64,000 nucleotides of DNA. It comes from CAYSPT01 sp964432985. Lineage in GTDB: Bacteria; Muiribacteriota; CAYSPT01. Both the position numbers and the translations under genes were made by a program. The notes beneath the pieces are model-generated. The model saw nothing but the letters and a program-made list of their open reading frames with translations, was not told the DNA's origin and searched no databases. Positions 27,110 to 35,012 of this stretch are shown here, piece after piece (the first letter of the stretch is position 1; the number at the start of each line of letters is the position of its first letter). The stretch is from the NCBI GenBank assembly GCA_964432985.1, contig CAYSPT010000011.1, positions 36,913-100,912 of the forward strand, in the 5' to 3' direction.

Positions 27110-27165
27110 TTCCCGCCTCGGGGAAAGAACGTCCTCCAGTATCAGTCTTCCGTTGCTTCAACCAT
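27079..27165. repeat. 58-bp-period duplication of the kinase gene's 3' end
   Basis: Twenty-nine identical bases (27079-27107 and 27137-27165) repeat the last coding bases of the histidine kinase. The bases just upstream are also similar, so the whole unit is about 58 bp. The second copy lies after the stop codon and is not translated. Confidence 0.85.
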
Positions 27166-27395
27166 CACCGACTGAAGTCGGTTGATTGATCACGGTTGAG
27201 GTTACGCAGTCTTCCTTCTCGCGGATAATAAACATTTGTAATGTATTTCATTGTTGGGTGTGCCATGGTCACTCTGGGAGTCCTGAACGCAAAAGGTATT
27301 ATCGTTGTTAACTGCATTAGCTTGTTTTGATATACTGCCTGATGTTTAACTCTAATTATTGAATCAAGCATAAATTTTGGGCAGGTAGATATTCG

Positions 27396-28199
27396 ATGAT
27401 TCTAGATTCGCTGATTTTATGTGCCGTTATCGTTGAATTAATGCTGTTCATCAAGATTGGGCGCCTGAGCACCCGGAATAGATTAGTGCGCTATTTCCTA
27501 ATATCTATTGGTTTTTTCATCATACTGAGTTTTTTACTTCACCAGCTGAGACCAGGTTTTTTTCCAGGTTATTTAGTGATCTGGAAGGTCGAATATATCT
27601 TGTTACTATCGGTCATATCACTGCTTGCCGGGATGAGAAGCCAGGTAGTAAAGAGTTCTCGCGAAAGGCGGCTCTTCGCAATTATTTTTAGTCTTGGTCT
27701 CTTCCTGGCATCTTTTCCTTTTCTCCTCCGGCCGTTTATGAGAGTTTCCTGGAGGGATAGTGAGCCAAGCTTCGTAGATGGAGTGTGCCTTCAGCAAGCC
27801 AGTTACAGTTGTGGCGCTGCCAGTATCAGCACGGTTATGAAACATCATGGGTACGAATTCTCTGAAGGTGAAGCTGTGATTGCCACCTGGACGGTTCCGC
27901 TTCTCGGAACCGAACCTGACATGCTGGCTTCGGGAATAGAGAGTCTGACACACGATGCCTTACAATCTTCTGTTCACCGCACTCCTTTTGCTGAGATCGC
28001 ACGAGAAAGGTTACCCTGTATTGTCGCTCTATACTGGAGCGGACTGGTAAGCCACTACGTCGTGCTGTTCCAGCTTACTCCGGAAACAGCGGTCATTGGC
28101 GATCCGTTGGTAGGATCTGTGGAATATCCGGTCTCCTGGTTTTCCGGCCACTACCGGGGCTACTTGATCAGTGTCTCACCGAAAGCAGCTCGAAAATAA
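27396..28199 (+). CDS. Membrane-anchored C39 peptidase-like protein
   Basis: The protein has 267 residues. Four hydrophobic segments fill residues 1-118. A papain-like C39 domain follows: Q133 and C139 (LQQASYSCGAAS, the Qx5C motif), H220 (LVSHYVVLF) and D236 (AVIGDP) make a plausible catalytic set. C39 peptidases normally cleave double-glycine leaders of bacteriocins and are fused to ABC exporters; here there is no transporter domain and no obvious leader peptide gene. A role as a processing protease is inferred. GCAGG lies upstream of the ATG. Confidence 0.8.
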   Translation: MILDSLILCAVIVELMLFIKIGRLSTRNRLVRYFLISIGFFIILSFLLHQLRPGFFPGYLVIWKVEYILLLSVISLLAGMRSQVVKSSRERRLFAIIFSLGLFLASFPFLLRPFMRVSWRDSEPSFVDGVCLQQASYSCGAASISTVMKHHGYEFSEGEAVIATWTVPLLGTEPDMLASGIESLTHDALQSSVHRTPFAEIARERLPCIVALYWSGLVSHYVVLFQLTPETAVIGDPLVGSVEYPVSWFSGHYRGYLISVSPKAARK

Positions 28200-28490
28200 C
28201 TGCATAATTCCACGTAATCCGCTCACGACTTCCTCTGGCGGCGCAGTCCAAAAGTTTCGATAATCGTCCACCAGCACCAGGAGTATATGGACCTATGATT
28301 CTGGAACCGGCAGCACTAACTTTGAATTTGGTACAATGATTGGGGTAGGTCACGGTTGGCGCCTGTACAAATCATCGGAATCGTGCTCTGCATAACCGGT
28401 GCAGCCCTGTCAACCTATTTTAAAAAGGTTTGAGTGCGATAACACCGTTTGAAAACTCGTTCATCAAACCGGAGAACAGAGGAGATAACA

Positions 28491-29264
28491 ATGAGCAGTA
28501 CACCGAAACAATGGTACGAAGAGCTTTTTGAAAACTACGGGAAGCAATACGACCGGGAGTGCTTCACTCAAGGTACCGCAGGTGAGTGTGATTTCATCGA
28601 GCAGGAGGCTGCACATACCAGGAACATACGCATTCTCGATATCGGCTGTGGAACCGGCCGCCATGCAATTGAATTAACCCGGCGAGGATATACCAGTATA
28701 GTGGGCGTGGATCTTTCCGCATCGCAGATAGCGCACGCGAAAGTGAAAGCCGAAGCCGAGGGGTACACTATCGACTTCAAGATAGCCGACGCGCGTAATT
28801 TACCGTTTGATAGCGAGTTCGACCTCGTTATCATGCTCTGCGAAGGCGGATTCTCGTTAATGGAAACCGACGAAATGAACTTTGAAATTCTTCGTAATGC
28901 AAAAAAGGCGCTGGTTGAAGGCGGTAAGCTGATCTTCACCACGCTCAACGGTTTATTCCCTCTGTTTAACGCCGTTCAAGAGTTCCTCAACAGCGGAAAC
29001 AAAGAGGGTAATGCGTTTATTAAAAACCTGCAATTCGATCTCATGACGTTTCGTGAAACGAGCGAATTGACTGCGGTGGACGACGACGGAAACGAGAAAA
29101 CACTGCTTACCAACGAACGTTATTATATGCCGGCGGAAATCACCTGGCTGCTCACAACCCTGGGGTTCAAGAAAATCACAATCCGTGGCGCCCGCCTCGG
29201 TGAGTTCTCTCGCGAACATTCGTTGACGGTGAAGGACTTTGAGATGCTGGTGATTGCAGAGTAA
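28491..29264 (+). CDS. Class I SAM-dependent methyltransferase
   Basis: The start at 28491 is chosen over the upstream in-frame ATG at 28449 because AGAGGAG lies six bases before it, giving 257 residues. Motif I is ILDIGCGTGRH (residues ~48-58), followed by the acidic loop VGVDLS and motif II/III DLVIMLCEGGFSL. The C-terminal half (FRETSELTAVDDDG ... NERYYMPAEITWLL) resembles small-molecule methyltransferases. The substrate is unknown. Confidence 0.9.
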   Translation: MSSTPKQWYEELFENYGKQYDRECFTQGTAGECDFIEQEAAHTRNIRILDIGCGTGRHAIELTRRGYTSIVGVDLSASQIAHAKVKAEAEGYTIDFKIADARNLPFDSEFDLVIMLCEGGFSLMETDEMNFEILRNAKKALVEGGKLIFTTLNGLFPLFNAVQEFLNSGNKEGNAFIKNLQFDLMTFRETSELTAVDDDGNEKTLLTNERYYMPAEITWLLTTLGFKKITIRGARLGEFSREHSLTVKDFEMLVIAE

Positions 29265-29279
29265 GGACGGAGCAGGAGC

Positions 29280-29540
29280 ATGACTGACCCAGCCAAGAAT
29301 TCATTCCTACGCAAAGACGACGGTTCGGTATTTCGGCTTGAAACAGGCCAATCCGCTTCAGCCCGTATCCGTTCGGAGCACGGAATCCAGAGCAATATTG
29401 TTATAGGCGAAGCCGCTGGTAACACCGGCAGCACTCCTCCCGGAAGCGGTGAGGCTGACGACGGCAAAACACTGACAGCCGCCAATGGCGACCGAGTCAC
29501 GCTCTACTATTTAAAAACCGCCCTCACACCAAGCCAATGA
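29280..29540 (+). CDS. Small hypothetical protein
   Basis: An 86-residue hydrophilic product starts 15 bp after the methyltransferase gene with GCAGGAG just before the ATG. It is rich in Ser, Gly and Asp and has no recognised domain. Its 3' end overlaps the convergent regulator gene by 17 bp. It may be a real co-transcribed gene or a chance frame. Confidence 0.35.
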   Translation: MTDPAKNSFLRKDDGSVFRLETGQSASARIRSEHGIQSNIVIGEAAGNTGSTPPGSGEADDGKTLTAANGDRVTLYYLKTALTPSQ

Positions 29541-29976
29541 GCCATTTGGGCTGGACCAGGCAATAACTGCTCTGGGAGTTGAAATAATACTCGCCTCCCC
29601 GTCCCAGGAAAGTGGGGTCCGTTTTAAGAATGTATCTCCACTCAGGCGCAGCAGGTTCGATCAGGCTGCGCAGCCGGGAGATGTTCGTCTTGACGGTGCG
29701 GAAATCGATAAAGGTGTCGTAATCCGCCAGCCAGACCGCCTCAAACAGCTCACCCGCAGTGTAGCGCCGCCCGGCGTGGGTGATTAAGAAGCAGAGCAGC
29801 TTTCCCAGAACACGCTTGCGGAATAGGCTGATCTCGCCCAGCTTCTCCTCCCGGACCAGGCGGGTTTCCAGGTCAAGCCAGAGAGAAAAGTCGCGGCAAC
29901 TGCCCCGCAAGGATTCAACCTCCTTACGGGACAGCTCCTGACGACCTCCATGGGTGTACAGGAAGTAATCACTCAT
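29524..29976 (-). CDS. OmpR/PhoB-type winged-helix DNA-binding protein without receiver
   Basis: The protein has 150 residues. Residues ~55-130 form a Trans_reg_C winged helix (GKLLCFLITHAGRRYTAGEL ... DFRTVKTNISRLRSLI ... LGRGGEYYF). The N-terminal ~50 residues are not a receiver domain. It starts four bases after the stop of the T2SSF-like gene, so both lie on one transcript driven from 30.4 kb. OmpR-family proteins bind direct repeats about 11 bp apart, and exactly such repeats precede this operon, so autoregulation is likely. Confidence 0.82.
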   Translation of the reverse strand: MSDYFLYTHGGRQELSRKEVESLRGSCRDFSLWLDLETRLVREEKLGEISLFRKRVLGKLLCFLITHAGRRYTAGELFEAVWLADYDTFIDFRTVKTNISRLRSLIEPAAPEWRYILKTDPTFLGRGGEYYFNSQSSYCLVQPKWLIGLV

Positions 29977-29980
29977 GCGC

Positions 29981-30322
29981 TCAGATCACCTGGCCGGGCT
30001 GGTTGAACAACAACTCCTTATCCATCACCTTGGCAATGCGCAGCAGGCAGTAATCGAGGGTGCCGTCCTGCTCGCCAGCCCGGAACATCAGCTGAACAAA
30101 AGGAGAAGAGAAAAATGCATCGTTCTCATCCGTCAGACTCTTGCCCTGCTGGATGTTCTCCAGCATCTTTCCAATAGCCTCGGTGACCAGGACTGCACCG
30201 CGCGGCGGGGAAAAATCCTCCCGTAAAGCCTCCAGGCTGACCTGAATGGGAATGCCCGAGTGCAGCATCTGGCCAAACTTCTCACAAAATAGTGACATCA
30301 GAGACATGTGTAAGCGATCCAT
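29981..30322 (-). CDS. Stand-alone T2SSF-like helical domain protein
   Basis: The start at 30322 follows GGAGGT by four bases; the longer frame would include the ribosome site itself. The 113-residue product resembles the cytoplasmic domain of type II secretion / pilus GspF-PilC proteins: LHSGIPIQVSLEAL, IxQGKSLTDEN and FVQLMFRAGEQDGTLDYCLLRIAKVMDKE. True GspF proteins have two such domains plus three membrane helices; here there is one domain and no helix, and no secretion genes are near. The link with a DNA-binding partner suggests a regulatory scaffold, which is inference. Confidence 0.75.
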   Translation of the reverse strand: MDRLHMSLMSLFCEKFGQMLHSGIPIQVSLEALREDFSPPRGAVLVTEAIGKMLENIQQGKSLTDENDAFFSSPFVQLMFRAGEQDGTLDYCLLRIAKVMDKELLFNQPGQVI

Positions 30323-30425
30323 AATAACCTCCAAATGAGTTTTTCGAAAGACGTCTTCCTGTACCTAAGGATAACAGATTCCGGTGCTGTTTCAAGTTAC
30401 AACAAGGTTACAATTAGGTTACAGA
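30217..30425. repeat. 209-bp direct repeat, copy 1 (intact promoter and 5' end of T2SSF-like gene)
   Basis: This stretch is present again at 37757-37965 in the same orientation, same length, with about 16 mismatches (about 92 % identity) and no gaps. It covers codons 1-35 of the T2SSF-like gene, its ribosome site, the AAGACGTCTT palindrome (30348-30357) and all three GTTACA boxes. Confidence 0.9.
30396..30423 (-). promoter_or_regulatory. Three GTTACA boxes with exact 11-bp phasing
   Basis: GTTACA occurs at 30396, 30407 and 30418 (TGTAAC on the coding strand), upstream of the T2SSF-like/winged-helix operon. Direct repeats with an 11-bp period are the usual binding layout of PhoB/OmpR proteins. 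All three boxes are perfectly kept in the diverged copy at 37936-37963. The rest of the 30323-30724 gap holds no supported gene. Confidence 0.65.
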
Positions 30426-30724
30426 GTAAGGAGGGTGGTACTCTACACAGTAGTACACCATGATCTGCAGTGGCTTCATAGGATGGAACATGAGAAGACA
30501 GTAATTCTAGCCATTTTCCATTAAATGTCAATACTTTTGCAAAGCTATTGGGGTACTCAAAGGATATTAATATTCAGAAGAGTACGAAAATTCGAAGAAA
30601 TAGAACACCTTCTAGATTTGATACCTGAGCGATCATGAATAGATATCAGATCATCGGGTATAATTGTTCTACCATAAACAGGAAGATATATTTCATCGCC
30701 GCTGTTTGTGAAAGTTGACAGAAT

Positions 30725-31753
30725 ATGAATGTTTCAAGTTTATTCAGGTACCCTTTGAATTATGTCCGGCACGGAGTTTTCGGGGACAAGATATGGTTGG
30801 ACGCATCGAATGTCTGCCAGTTGAAGTGCCAGTTGTGTCCCACCGGACAAGAAGAGAGTACCGCCAGTACGGTAGGATCCGGTTTGCTGGGCTTCGACAA
30901 CTTCAAGACAATTGTTGATGGCAACCCATGGATTAGAACCATAGAACTTTCTAACTGGGGTGAAATATTCCTTAATCCGGAGCTGGCACCGATCGTGCGC
31001 TATGCCTGCGAAAAGAAGGTGGGCCTGCGGGCGGGCAACGGTGTGAACCTCAACTCGGCGGAGGATGAAATGCTCGAGTGTCTGGTCAAATACCGGTTCA
31101 GGTTTCTTTCCGTTTCACTGGACGGCGCCAGTCAGGAAACATATTCGCTGTACCGGATTAATGGTCATTTCCATCGGGCCCTCGATAACATAAAGAAGAT
31201 CAACGACTACAAAAAAAAGTATCGGTCTGAATTCCCGAAGCTTCGTTGGCAGTTCATCGTTTTCGGTCACAACGAGCATGAGATTCCGGCGGCACGAGAA
31301 ATGGCCCGGGACCTGGGCATGCATTTCAAACTGAAACTGAACTGGGATTCGACGTTCTCACCGGTCAGGAATAAAGAACTCGTAAAAAAAGAGTTAGGGT
31401 TTGATGCCTCCTCCCGGGAAGCCTTCAAAGAGCGGTATGGCGTCGAGCACATCCTTCCCTGCCTGCAGCTCTGGTTCGAACCGACCATCAACTGGAATGG
31501 TAAACTCCTGGGCTGTTGTGACAACTGGTGGGGGGATTTCGGCAACGTCTTCGAACAGGGTTTGACGGAAACGTTGAAAGGCAATCGATTCACTTACGCC
31601 AGGCAGATGCTCATGGGGAAAAATCCCGAACGGAACGATATGCCCTGCGTCCGGTGCCGTTACTTCCATAGCATCAAGCGCTCAGGTAAGCCGATACGGT
31701 TTCTCCTCAAGCACATTGTGGTTCGAATAAAAGACAAAATAGTCAACTATTGA
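30725..31753 (+). CDS. Radical SAM/SPASM protein
   Basis: The protein has 342 residues. The 4Fe-4S motif CQLKCQLC (C31, C35, C38) is followed by a radical SAM barrel (ELSNWGEIFLNPEL; LSVSLDGASQETYSLYR). A SPASM-like C-terminus carries further cysteines (LPCLQLW ... GKLLGCCDNWW ... PCVRC). Such enzymes modify peptides, enzymes or small molecules using SAM-derived radicals; the substrate is unknown. It precedes kamA by an AT-rich gap. The ribosome site is weak. Confidence 0.9.
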   Translation: MNVSSLFRYPLNYVRHGVFGDKIWLDASNVCQLKCQLCPTGQEESTASTVGSGLLGFDNFKTIVDGNPWIRTIELSNWGEIFLNPELAPIVRYACEKKVGLRAGNGVNLNSAEDEMLECLVKYRFRFLSVSLDGASQETYSLYRINGHFHRALDNIKKINDYKKKYRSEFPKLRWQFIVFGHNEHEIPAAREMARDLGMHFKLKLNWDSTFSPVRNKELVKKELGFDASSREAFKERYGVEHILPCLQLWFEPTINWNGKLLGCCDNWWGDFGNVFEQGLTETLKGNRFTYARQMLMGKNPERNDMPCVRCRYFHSIKRSGKPIRFLLKHIVVRIKDKIVNY

Positions 31754-32112
31754 TTCAACTATATGAATCTGACAAAACAAAAGTCCTCTACGCAGGGTGG
31801 ATGAGGAAATGAGGCCCTAAGCGACTGGATTTGACATAATTTTAAAAATAAAATATACTATCTATTCCAACAAAAAGCTTATTAATTAAGAATCTTATCC
31901 TTAATAAGCAAACGTTTATTTTAAGCAAAAATAATTAATTGCAAATGTACTACTTATAACTAGCTTACAAGGTATATTCTGGTTTTTTATAAATCTACCG
32001 TTTTAAACAACGTTTTATCACTTATAAGCTTATTTTAAAAGGAAATTTTGATAATTCATATTTAAACATTGTTTTTCAAATATAGAACGCATTCCTGGAA
32101 AGGGTTTTTATC
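31754..32112. other. Very AT-rich intergenic region upstream of kamA
   Basis: No gene is supported. Bases 31772-31835 contain a decayed copy of the TA-block repeat (GATGAGGAAATGAGGCCC then GCGACTGGATTTGA). Bases 31877-31909 form an inverted repeat with 9-bp perfect arms (GCTTATTAA / TTAATAAGC). A further ATAAGCTTAT palindrome lies near 32025. The region probably carries the kamA promoter and regulator sites, but no clear -35/-10 pair was chosen. Confidence 0.6.
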
Positions 32113-33420
32113 ATGACTTCATCGCAGGCTCGGAAAATCGCCGAGCGGATTCAATCAGATGTCAGCGTATCCCACTGGCGGAATTGGCGCTGGCAGTTGA
32201 AGCATACCATCCAAAAGGTATCGTCGGTGGAACGGCTCCTGAAGATCACCTTCAAGGCCAAGGAGCGGGCCTTGCTCGAACAAACAATCAAGAAATTTCC
32301 CCTGGCGGTAACGCCGTACTACCTCTCGCTGATCGACCGGGATGATTTTCGCAACGATCCGATCTTCAAGCAGGCTATTCCAAACCATCACGAACTGGTC
32401 ATCGAGCACAGCGACATGAAAGACCCGCTGGCGGAGGACGCGGACAGCCCCGTACCGGGCATTACTCACCGGTATCCCGACCGGGTGCTGTTTCTGATCA
32501 GCAACATCTGCTCCATGTACTGCCGGCACTGCACCCGCAAGCGGAAAGTCGGTGACGTTGATTTCATACCCGACCGTGAGGTGATCATGCAGGGAATCGA
32601 GTACATACGAAAGACGCCGGTGATCCGGGATGTTCTGCTGTCCGGTGGCGATCCGCTCATGCTTACCGACGATTACCTGGACTGGATTTTAACCGAGTTG
32701 CATTCCATCGACCACGTGGAAGTGATACGTATCGGCACCCGCATGCCCGTGGTCCTCCCGTACCGTGTCACGGACGATCTGGTGGCCGTGCTCAAGAAGC
32801 ATCACCCGCTGTGGATCAATACCCAGTTCAACCATCCGCGGGAGCTGACCCGCTCGTCCCGGGAAGCTTTGCGCAAACTGGCCGATGCCGGTCTCCCGCT
32901 GGGCAACCAGTCGGTCTTGCTGGCCGGGATAAACGACTGTCCCCGCATCATCAAGAAGCTGGTTCACAAGCTGGTACAGAACCGGGTGCGGCCGTATTAC
33001 ATGTACCAATGCGACCTGGCGGAAGGGCTGACCCACTTTCGCACTCCGGTGGGTAAAGGCCTGGATATCATCGAGGGCCTCATCGGGCACACCAGCGGTT
33101 TCGCGGTCCCCACGTATGTGGTGGATGCTCCCGAGGGCGGCGGCAAGATCCCCATCATGCCCAACTACATCATCTCCTGGTCCACCAACCGGGTGGTATT
33201 GCGCAATTACGAGGGGGTCATCACCACCTATCGGGAACCCGACTCCTACGAGCCGATCTTCTGCGACCGGAACTGTACGGATTGCGATCTTCAGCTCAAA
33301 CTGGACGACGCCGAGGAGATCGAGGCTACGGGGATCGAAAAGCTCCTGTGGGATTGGGACAAAACCACGTCACTCGTGCCCGAAGACACCGATCGTATTG
33401 TCCGCCGGGACGAGGAATGA
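32113..33420 (+). CDS. kamA: Lysine 2,3-aminomutase
   Basis: A 435-residue radical SAM, PLP enzyme converting L-lysine to L-beta-lysine. The cluster motif CSMYCRHC is C133/C137/C140, the PLP lysine is K345 in EGGGKIPIMPNY, and the zinc cysteines are in CDRNCTDC. The two aspartates that hold the substrate side-chain amine in the clostridial enzyme are present (QCDLAEG, D301; VVDAPEGGGK, D338). This favours lysine over glutamate as substrate. The next gene is ablB, so the product is probably acetylated to N-epsilon-acetyl-beta-lysine, an osmolyte. Confidence 0.95.
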   Translation: MTSSQARKIAERIQSDVSVSHWRNWRWQLKHTIQKVSSVERLLKITFKAKERALLEQTIKKFPLAVTPYYLSLIDRDDFRNDPIFKQAIPNHHELVIEHSDMKDPLAEDADSPVPGITHRYPDRVLFLISNICSMYCRHCTRKRKVGDVDFIPDREVIMQGIEYIRKTPVIRDVLLSGGDPLMLTDDYLDWILTELHSIDHVEVIRIGTRMPVVLPYRVTDDLVAVLKKHHPLWINTQFNHPRELTRSSREALRKLADAGLPLGNQSVLLAGINDCPRIIKKLVHKLVQNRVRPYYMYQCDLAEGLTHFRTPVGKGLDIIEGLIGHTSGFAVPTYVVDAPEGGGKIPIMPNYIISWSTNRVVLRNYEGVITTYREPDSYEPIFCDRNCTDCDLQLKLDDAEEIEATGIEKLLWDWDKTTSLVPEDTDRIVRRDEE

Positions 33421-33487
33421 TCCGCCCGTAAGCGCAGTTGCTGTCCAAATGGTGATTCCCATTGCTTGTATCCAGGAAGGGAGAACA

Positions 33488-34411
33488 ATGACTAATCTTG
33501 CCTCATTCATGAAGGTGATCCCCGTAACCGACAACCCGGAAGTGAAGGCCGTTTACGCCTGTGATTTTCCGGCTAGCGGTGGAGAAAACGGTTCGGCGGT
33601 GTTTGATATTTATAATCGGCGTCTGAAGCTCTACACTATCGCGCCGGCGGATTACGTGCGATGCCTGACCGGCAGGGAGGCTGGCCGGCCGGTCGATCTC
33701 CCGCCGGATATTACCAAGGTTACGGTATACGCCCGGCCAGGTGACGGGTGGCGCCGGCATGGTTTCGAGCGCGAAGCGATCATCAGGGGCTTCTTCGCCG
33801 ATGGGACCGATGCCTGGCTCTGGGCCCTGTACACCGATTTAGAACGCGGCCGCGACCAGCGTGAAGAAGAGCATATGATAATCACTAAAATCGCCAGCGC
33901 AAAGGCACCGGCCACTCCCGAACTAAATACCGTCGAGTACACCTGCTGCCGCGCCGTGGCCGGTGACGCCGGCGAAATCGCCGCGCTGCTGCTGGAGATC
34001 TTCCCGGATTATCCCAGCCCGCTGACAGAGGAGTACATCCGGAACCGCATCGAGAAAAAAATAAGCCATTTCCGTTTCATCCACAATAACGACGGGGCAA
34101 TGGTCGCGGCGGCATCCGCGGAGATCGACCATTGCAATAAGAACGCCGAAATGACCGACTGCGCCACCAGACCCTCGGCCAGGGGTCAGGGGCTCATGGC
34201 GTACCTGCTGTGGATGTTGGAGAACGACCTGCAGGAACTCTACAACATTACCGACCTGTACACTATCGCCCGGGCTGACGAGGTGGGTATGAACTGCGTC
34301 TTCAGCAAGCTGGGTTATATATATGACGGCCGGCTGGTAAACAACTGCCGTATGCCCAATGGCTGGGAGTCCATGAACGTCTGGTGCAGGCAAACCTCTC
34401 TGAACGGATGA
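33488..34411 (+). CDS. ablB: Putative beta-lysine N-acetyltransferase AblB
   Basis: The start at 33488 follows GGGAG. The open frame further upstream overlaps kamA in another phase and is not used. The 307-residue protein has a beta-strand N-terminal region (~1-145) and a GNAT domain (~150-300) with EIFPDYPSPLTEEYIRNRI, ATRPSARGQGLMAYLLWMLE and the terminal FSKLGYIYDGRL. With kamA it forms the known ablAB pair making N-epsilon-acetyl-beta-lysine, a compatible solute of methanogens and some bacteria. Confidence 0.9.
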   Translation: MTNLASFMKVIPVTDNPEVKAVYACDFPASGGENGSAVFDIYNRRLKLYTIAPADYVRCLTGREAGRPVDLPPDITKVTVYARPGDGWRRHGFEREAIIRGFFADGTDAWLWALYTDLERGRDQREEEHMIITKIASAKAPATPELNTVEYTCCRAVAGDAGEIAALLLEIFPDYPSPLTEEYIRNRIEKKISHFRFIHNNDGAMVAAASAEIDHCNKNAEMTDCATRPSARGQGLMAYLLWMLENDLQELYNITDLYTIARADEVGMNCVFSKLGYIYDGRLVNNCRMPNGWESMNVWCRQTSLNG

Positions 34412-34417
34412 TACACA

Positions 34418-34972
34418 GTGAAAAACATCGCGCATGTTGATACTCGGGACGATGATTACTCTTCCCACCCGGCGCCGGCGGGCGAGGAAAATCCGGATGC
34501 CGTTTTAACTCTTCGTCAGGCGGTTCCGGGTACCGGTGACGTTGCCGACCTCCTGGCGAGTGAGCAGCAGGCCTTCGGTGATAAGAGCTTCACTATCTGG
34601 GCGGTTGAGCCGCTCTGCCGCCACGGCGCCGCGTACCTGTTCGAATTCGATGGTAACGTCGTCGGGCACGCTCTGCTCATGAAGGAATGGACTAATCCCG
34701 CAAGCGTCTACCTGGCCAGCTTTGCCATTGACAGCCATTACCGCGGACGAGGTCTGGGCCGCCGTTCGCTCAGACTTTTGCTTGACGAACTTCGCGGGCA
34801 GGATATTGCTCTTGCAACTCTGACGGTCGACCCGGTCAACCAGTCTGCCTGCGGGTTATACCGCAGCGAGGGGTTTTATGTTAACAAGACGGTTTCCGAC
34901 CAGTACGGGCCCGGTGAGGACCGGTACGTGATGGCGGTCTCGCTTTCAGCAGAAAAATGCATGGTAACCTGA
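34418..34972 (+). CDS. GNAT-family N-acetyltransferase
   Basis: The frame opens at GTG 34418, six bases after the ablB stop, which suggests translational coupling. The acetyl-CoA site is visible as LASFAIDSHYRGRGLGRRS (R/Q-x-x-G-x-G/A), followed by LTVDPVNQSACGLYRSEGF. The product has 184 residues. It is a second acetyltransferase in the kamA-ablB run and may act on another beta-amino acid or on an amine made by the next gene's product. That is inferred from position only. Confidence 0.88.
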   Translation: MKNIAHVDTRDDDYSSHPAPAGEENPDAVLTLRQAVPGTGDVADLLASEQQAFGDKSFTIWAVEPLCRHGAAYLFEFDGNVVGHALLMKEWTNPASVYLASFAIDSHYRGRGLGRRSLRLLLDELRGQDIALATLTVDPVNQSACGLYRSEGFYVNKTVSDQYGPGEDRYVMAVSLSAEKCMVT

Positions 34973-35012
34973 AAGGCACCTATGAAAATCCGTTAGGTGA
35001 AAGGAGATGGGC

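Noticed and set aside
27165..27371. 68-codon minus-strand frame after the histidine kinase
   Set aside because: No ribosome site and no recognisable domain; it begins in the duplicated fragment.
33116..33487. Upstream extension of the ablB frame
   Set aside because: It overlaps kamA out of phase; the start at 33488 has a ribosome site and gives the family length.
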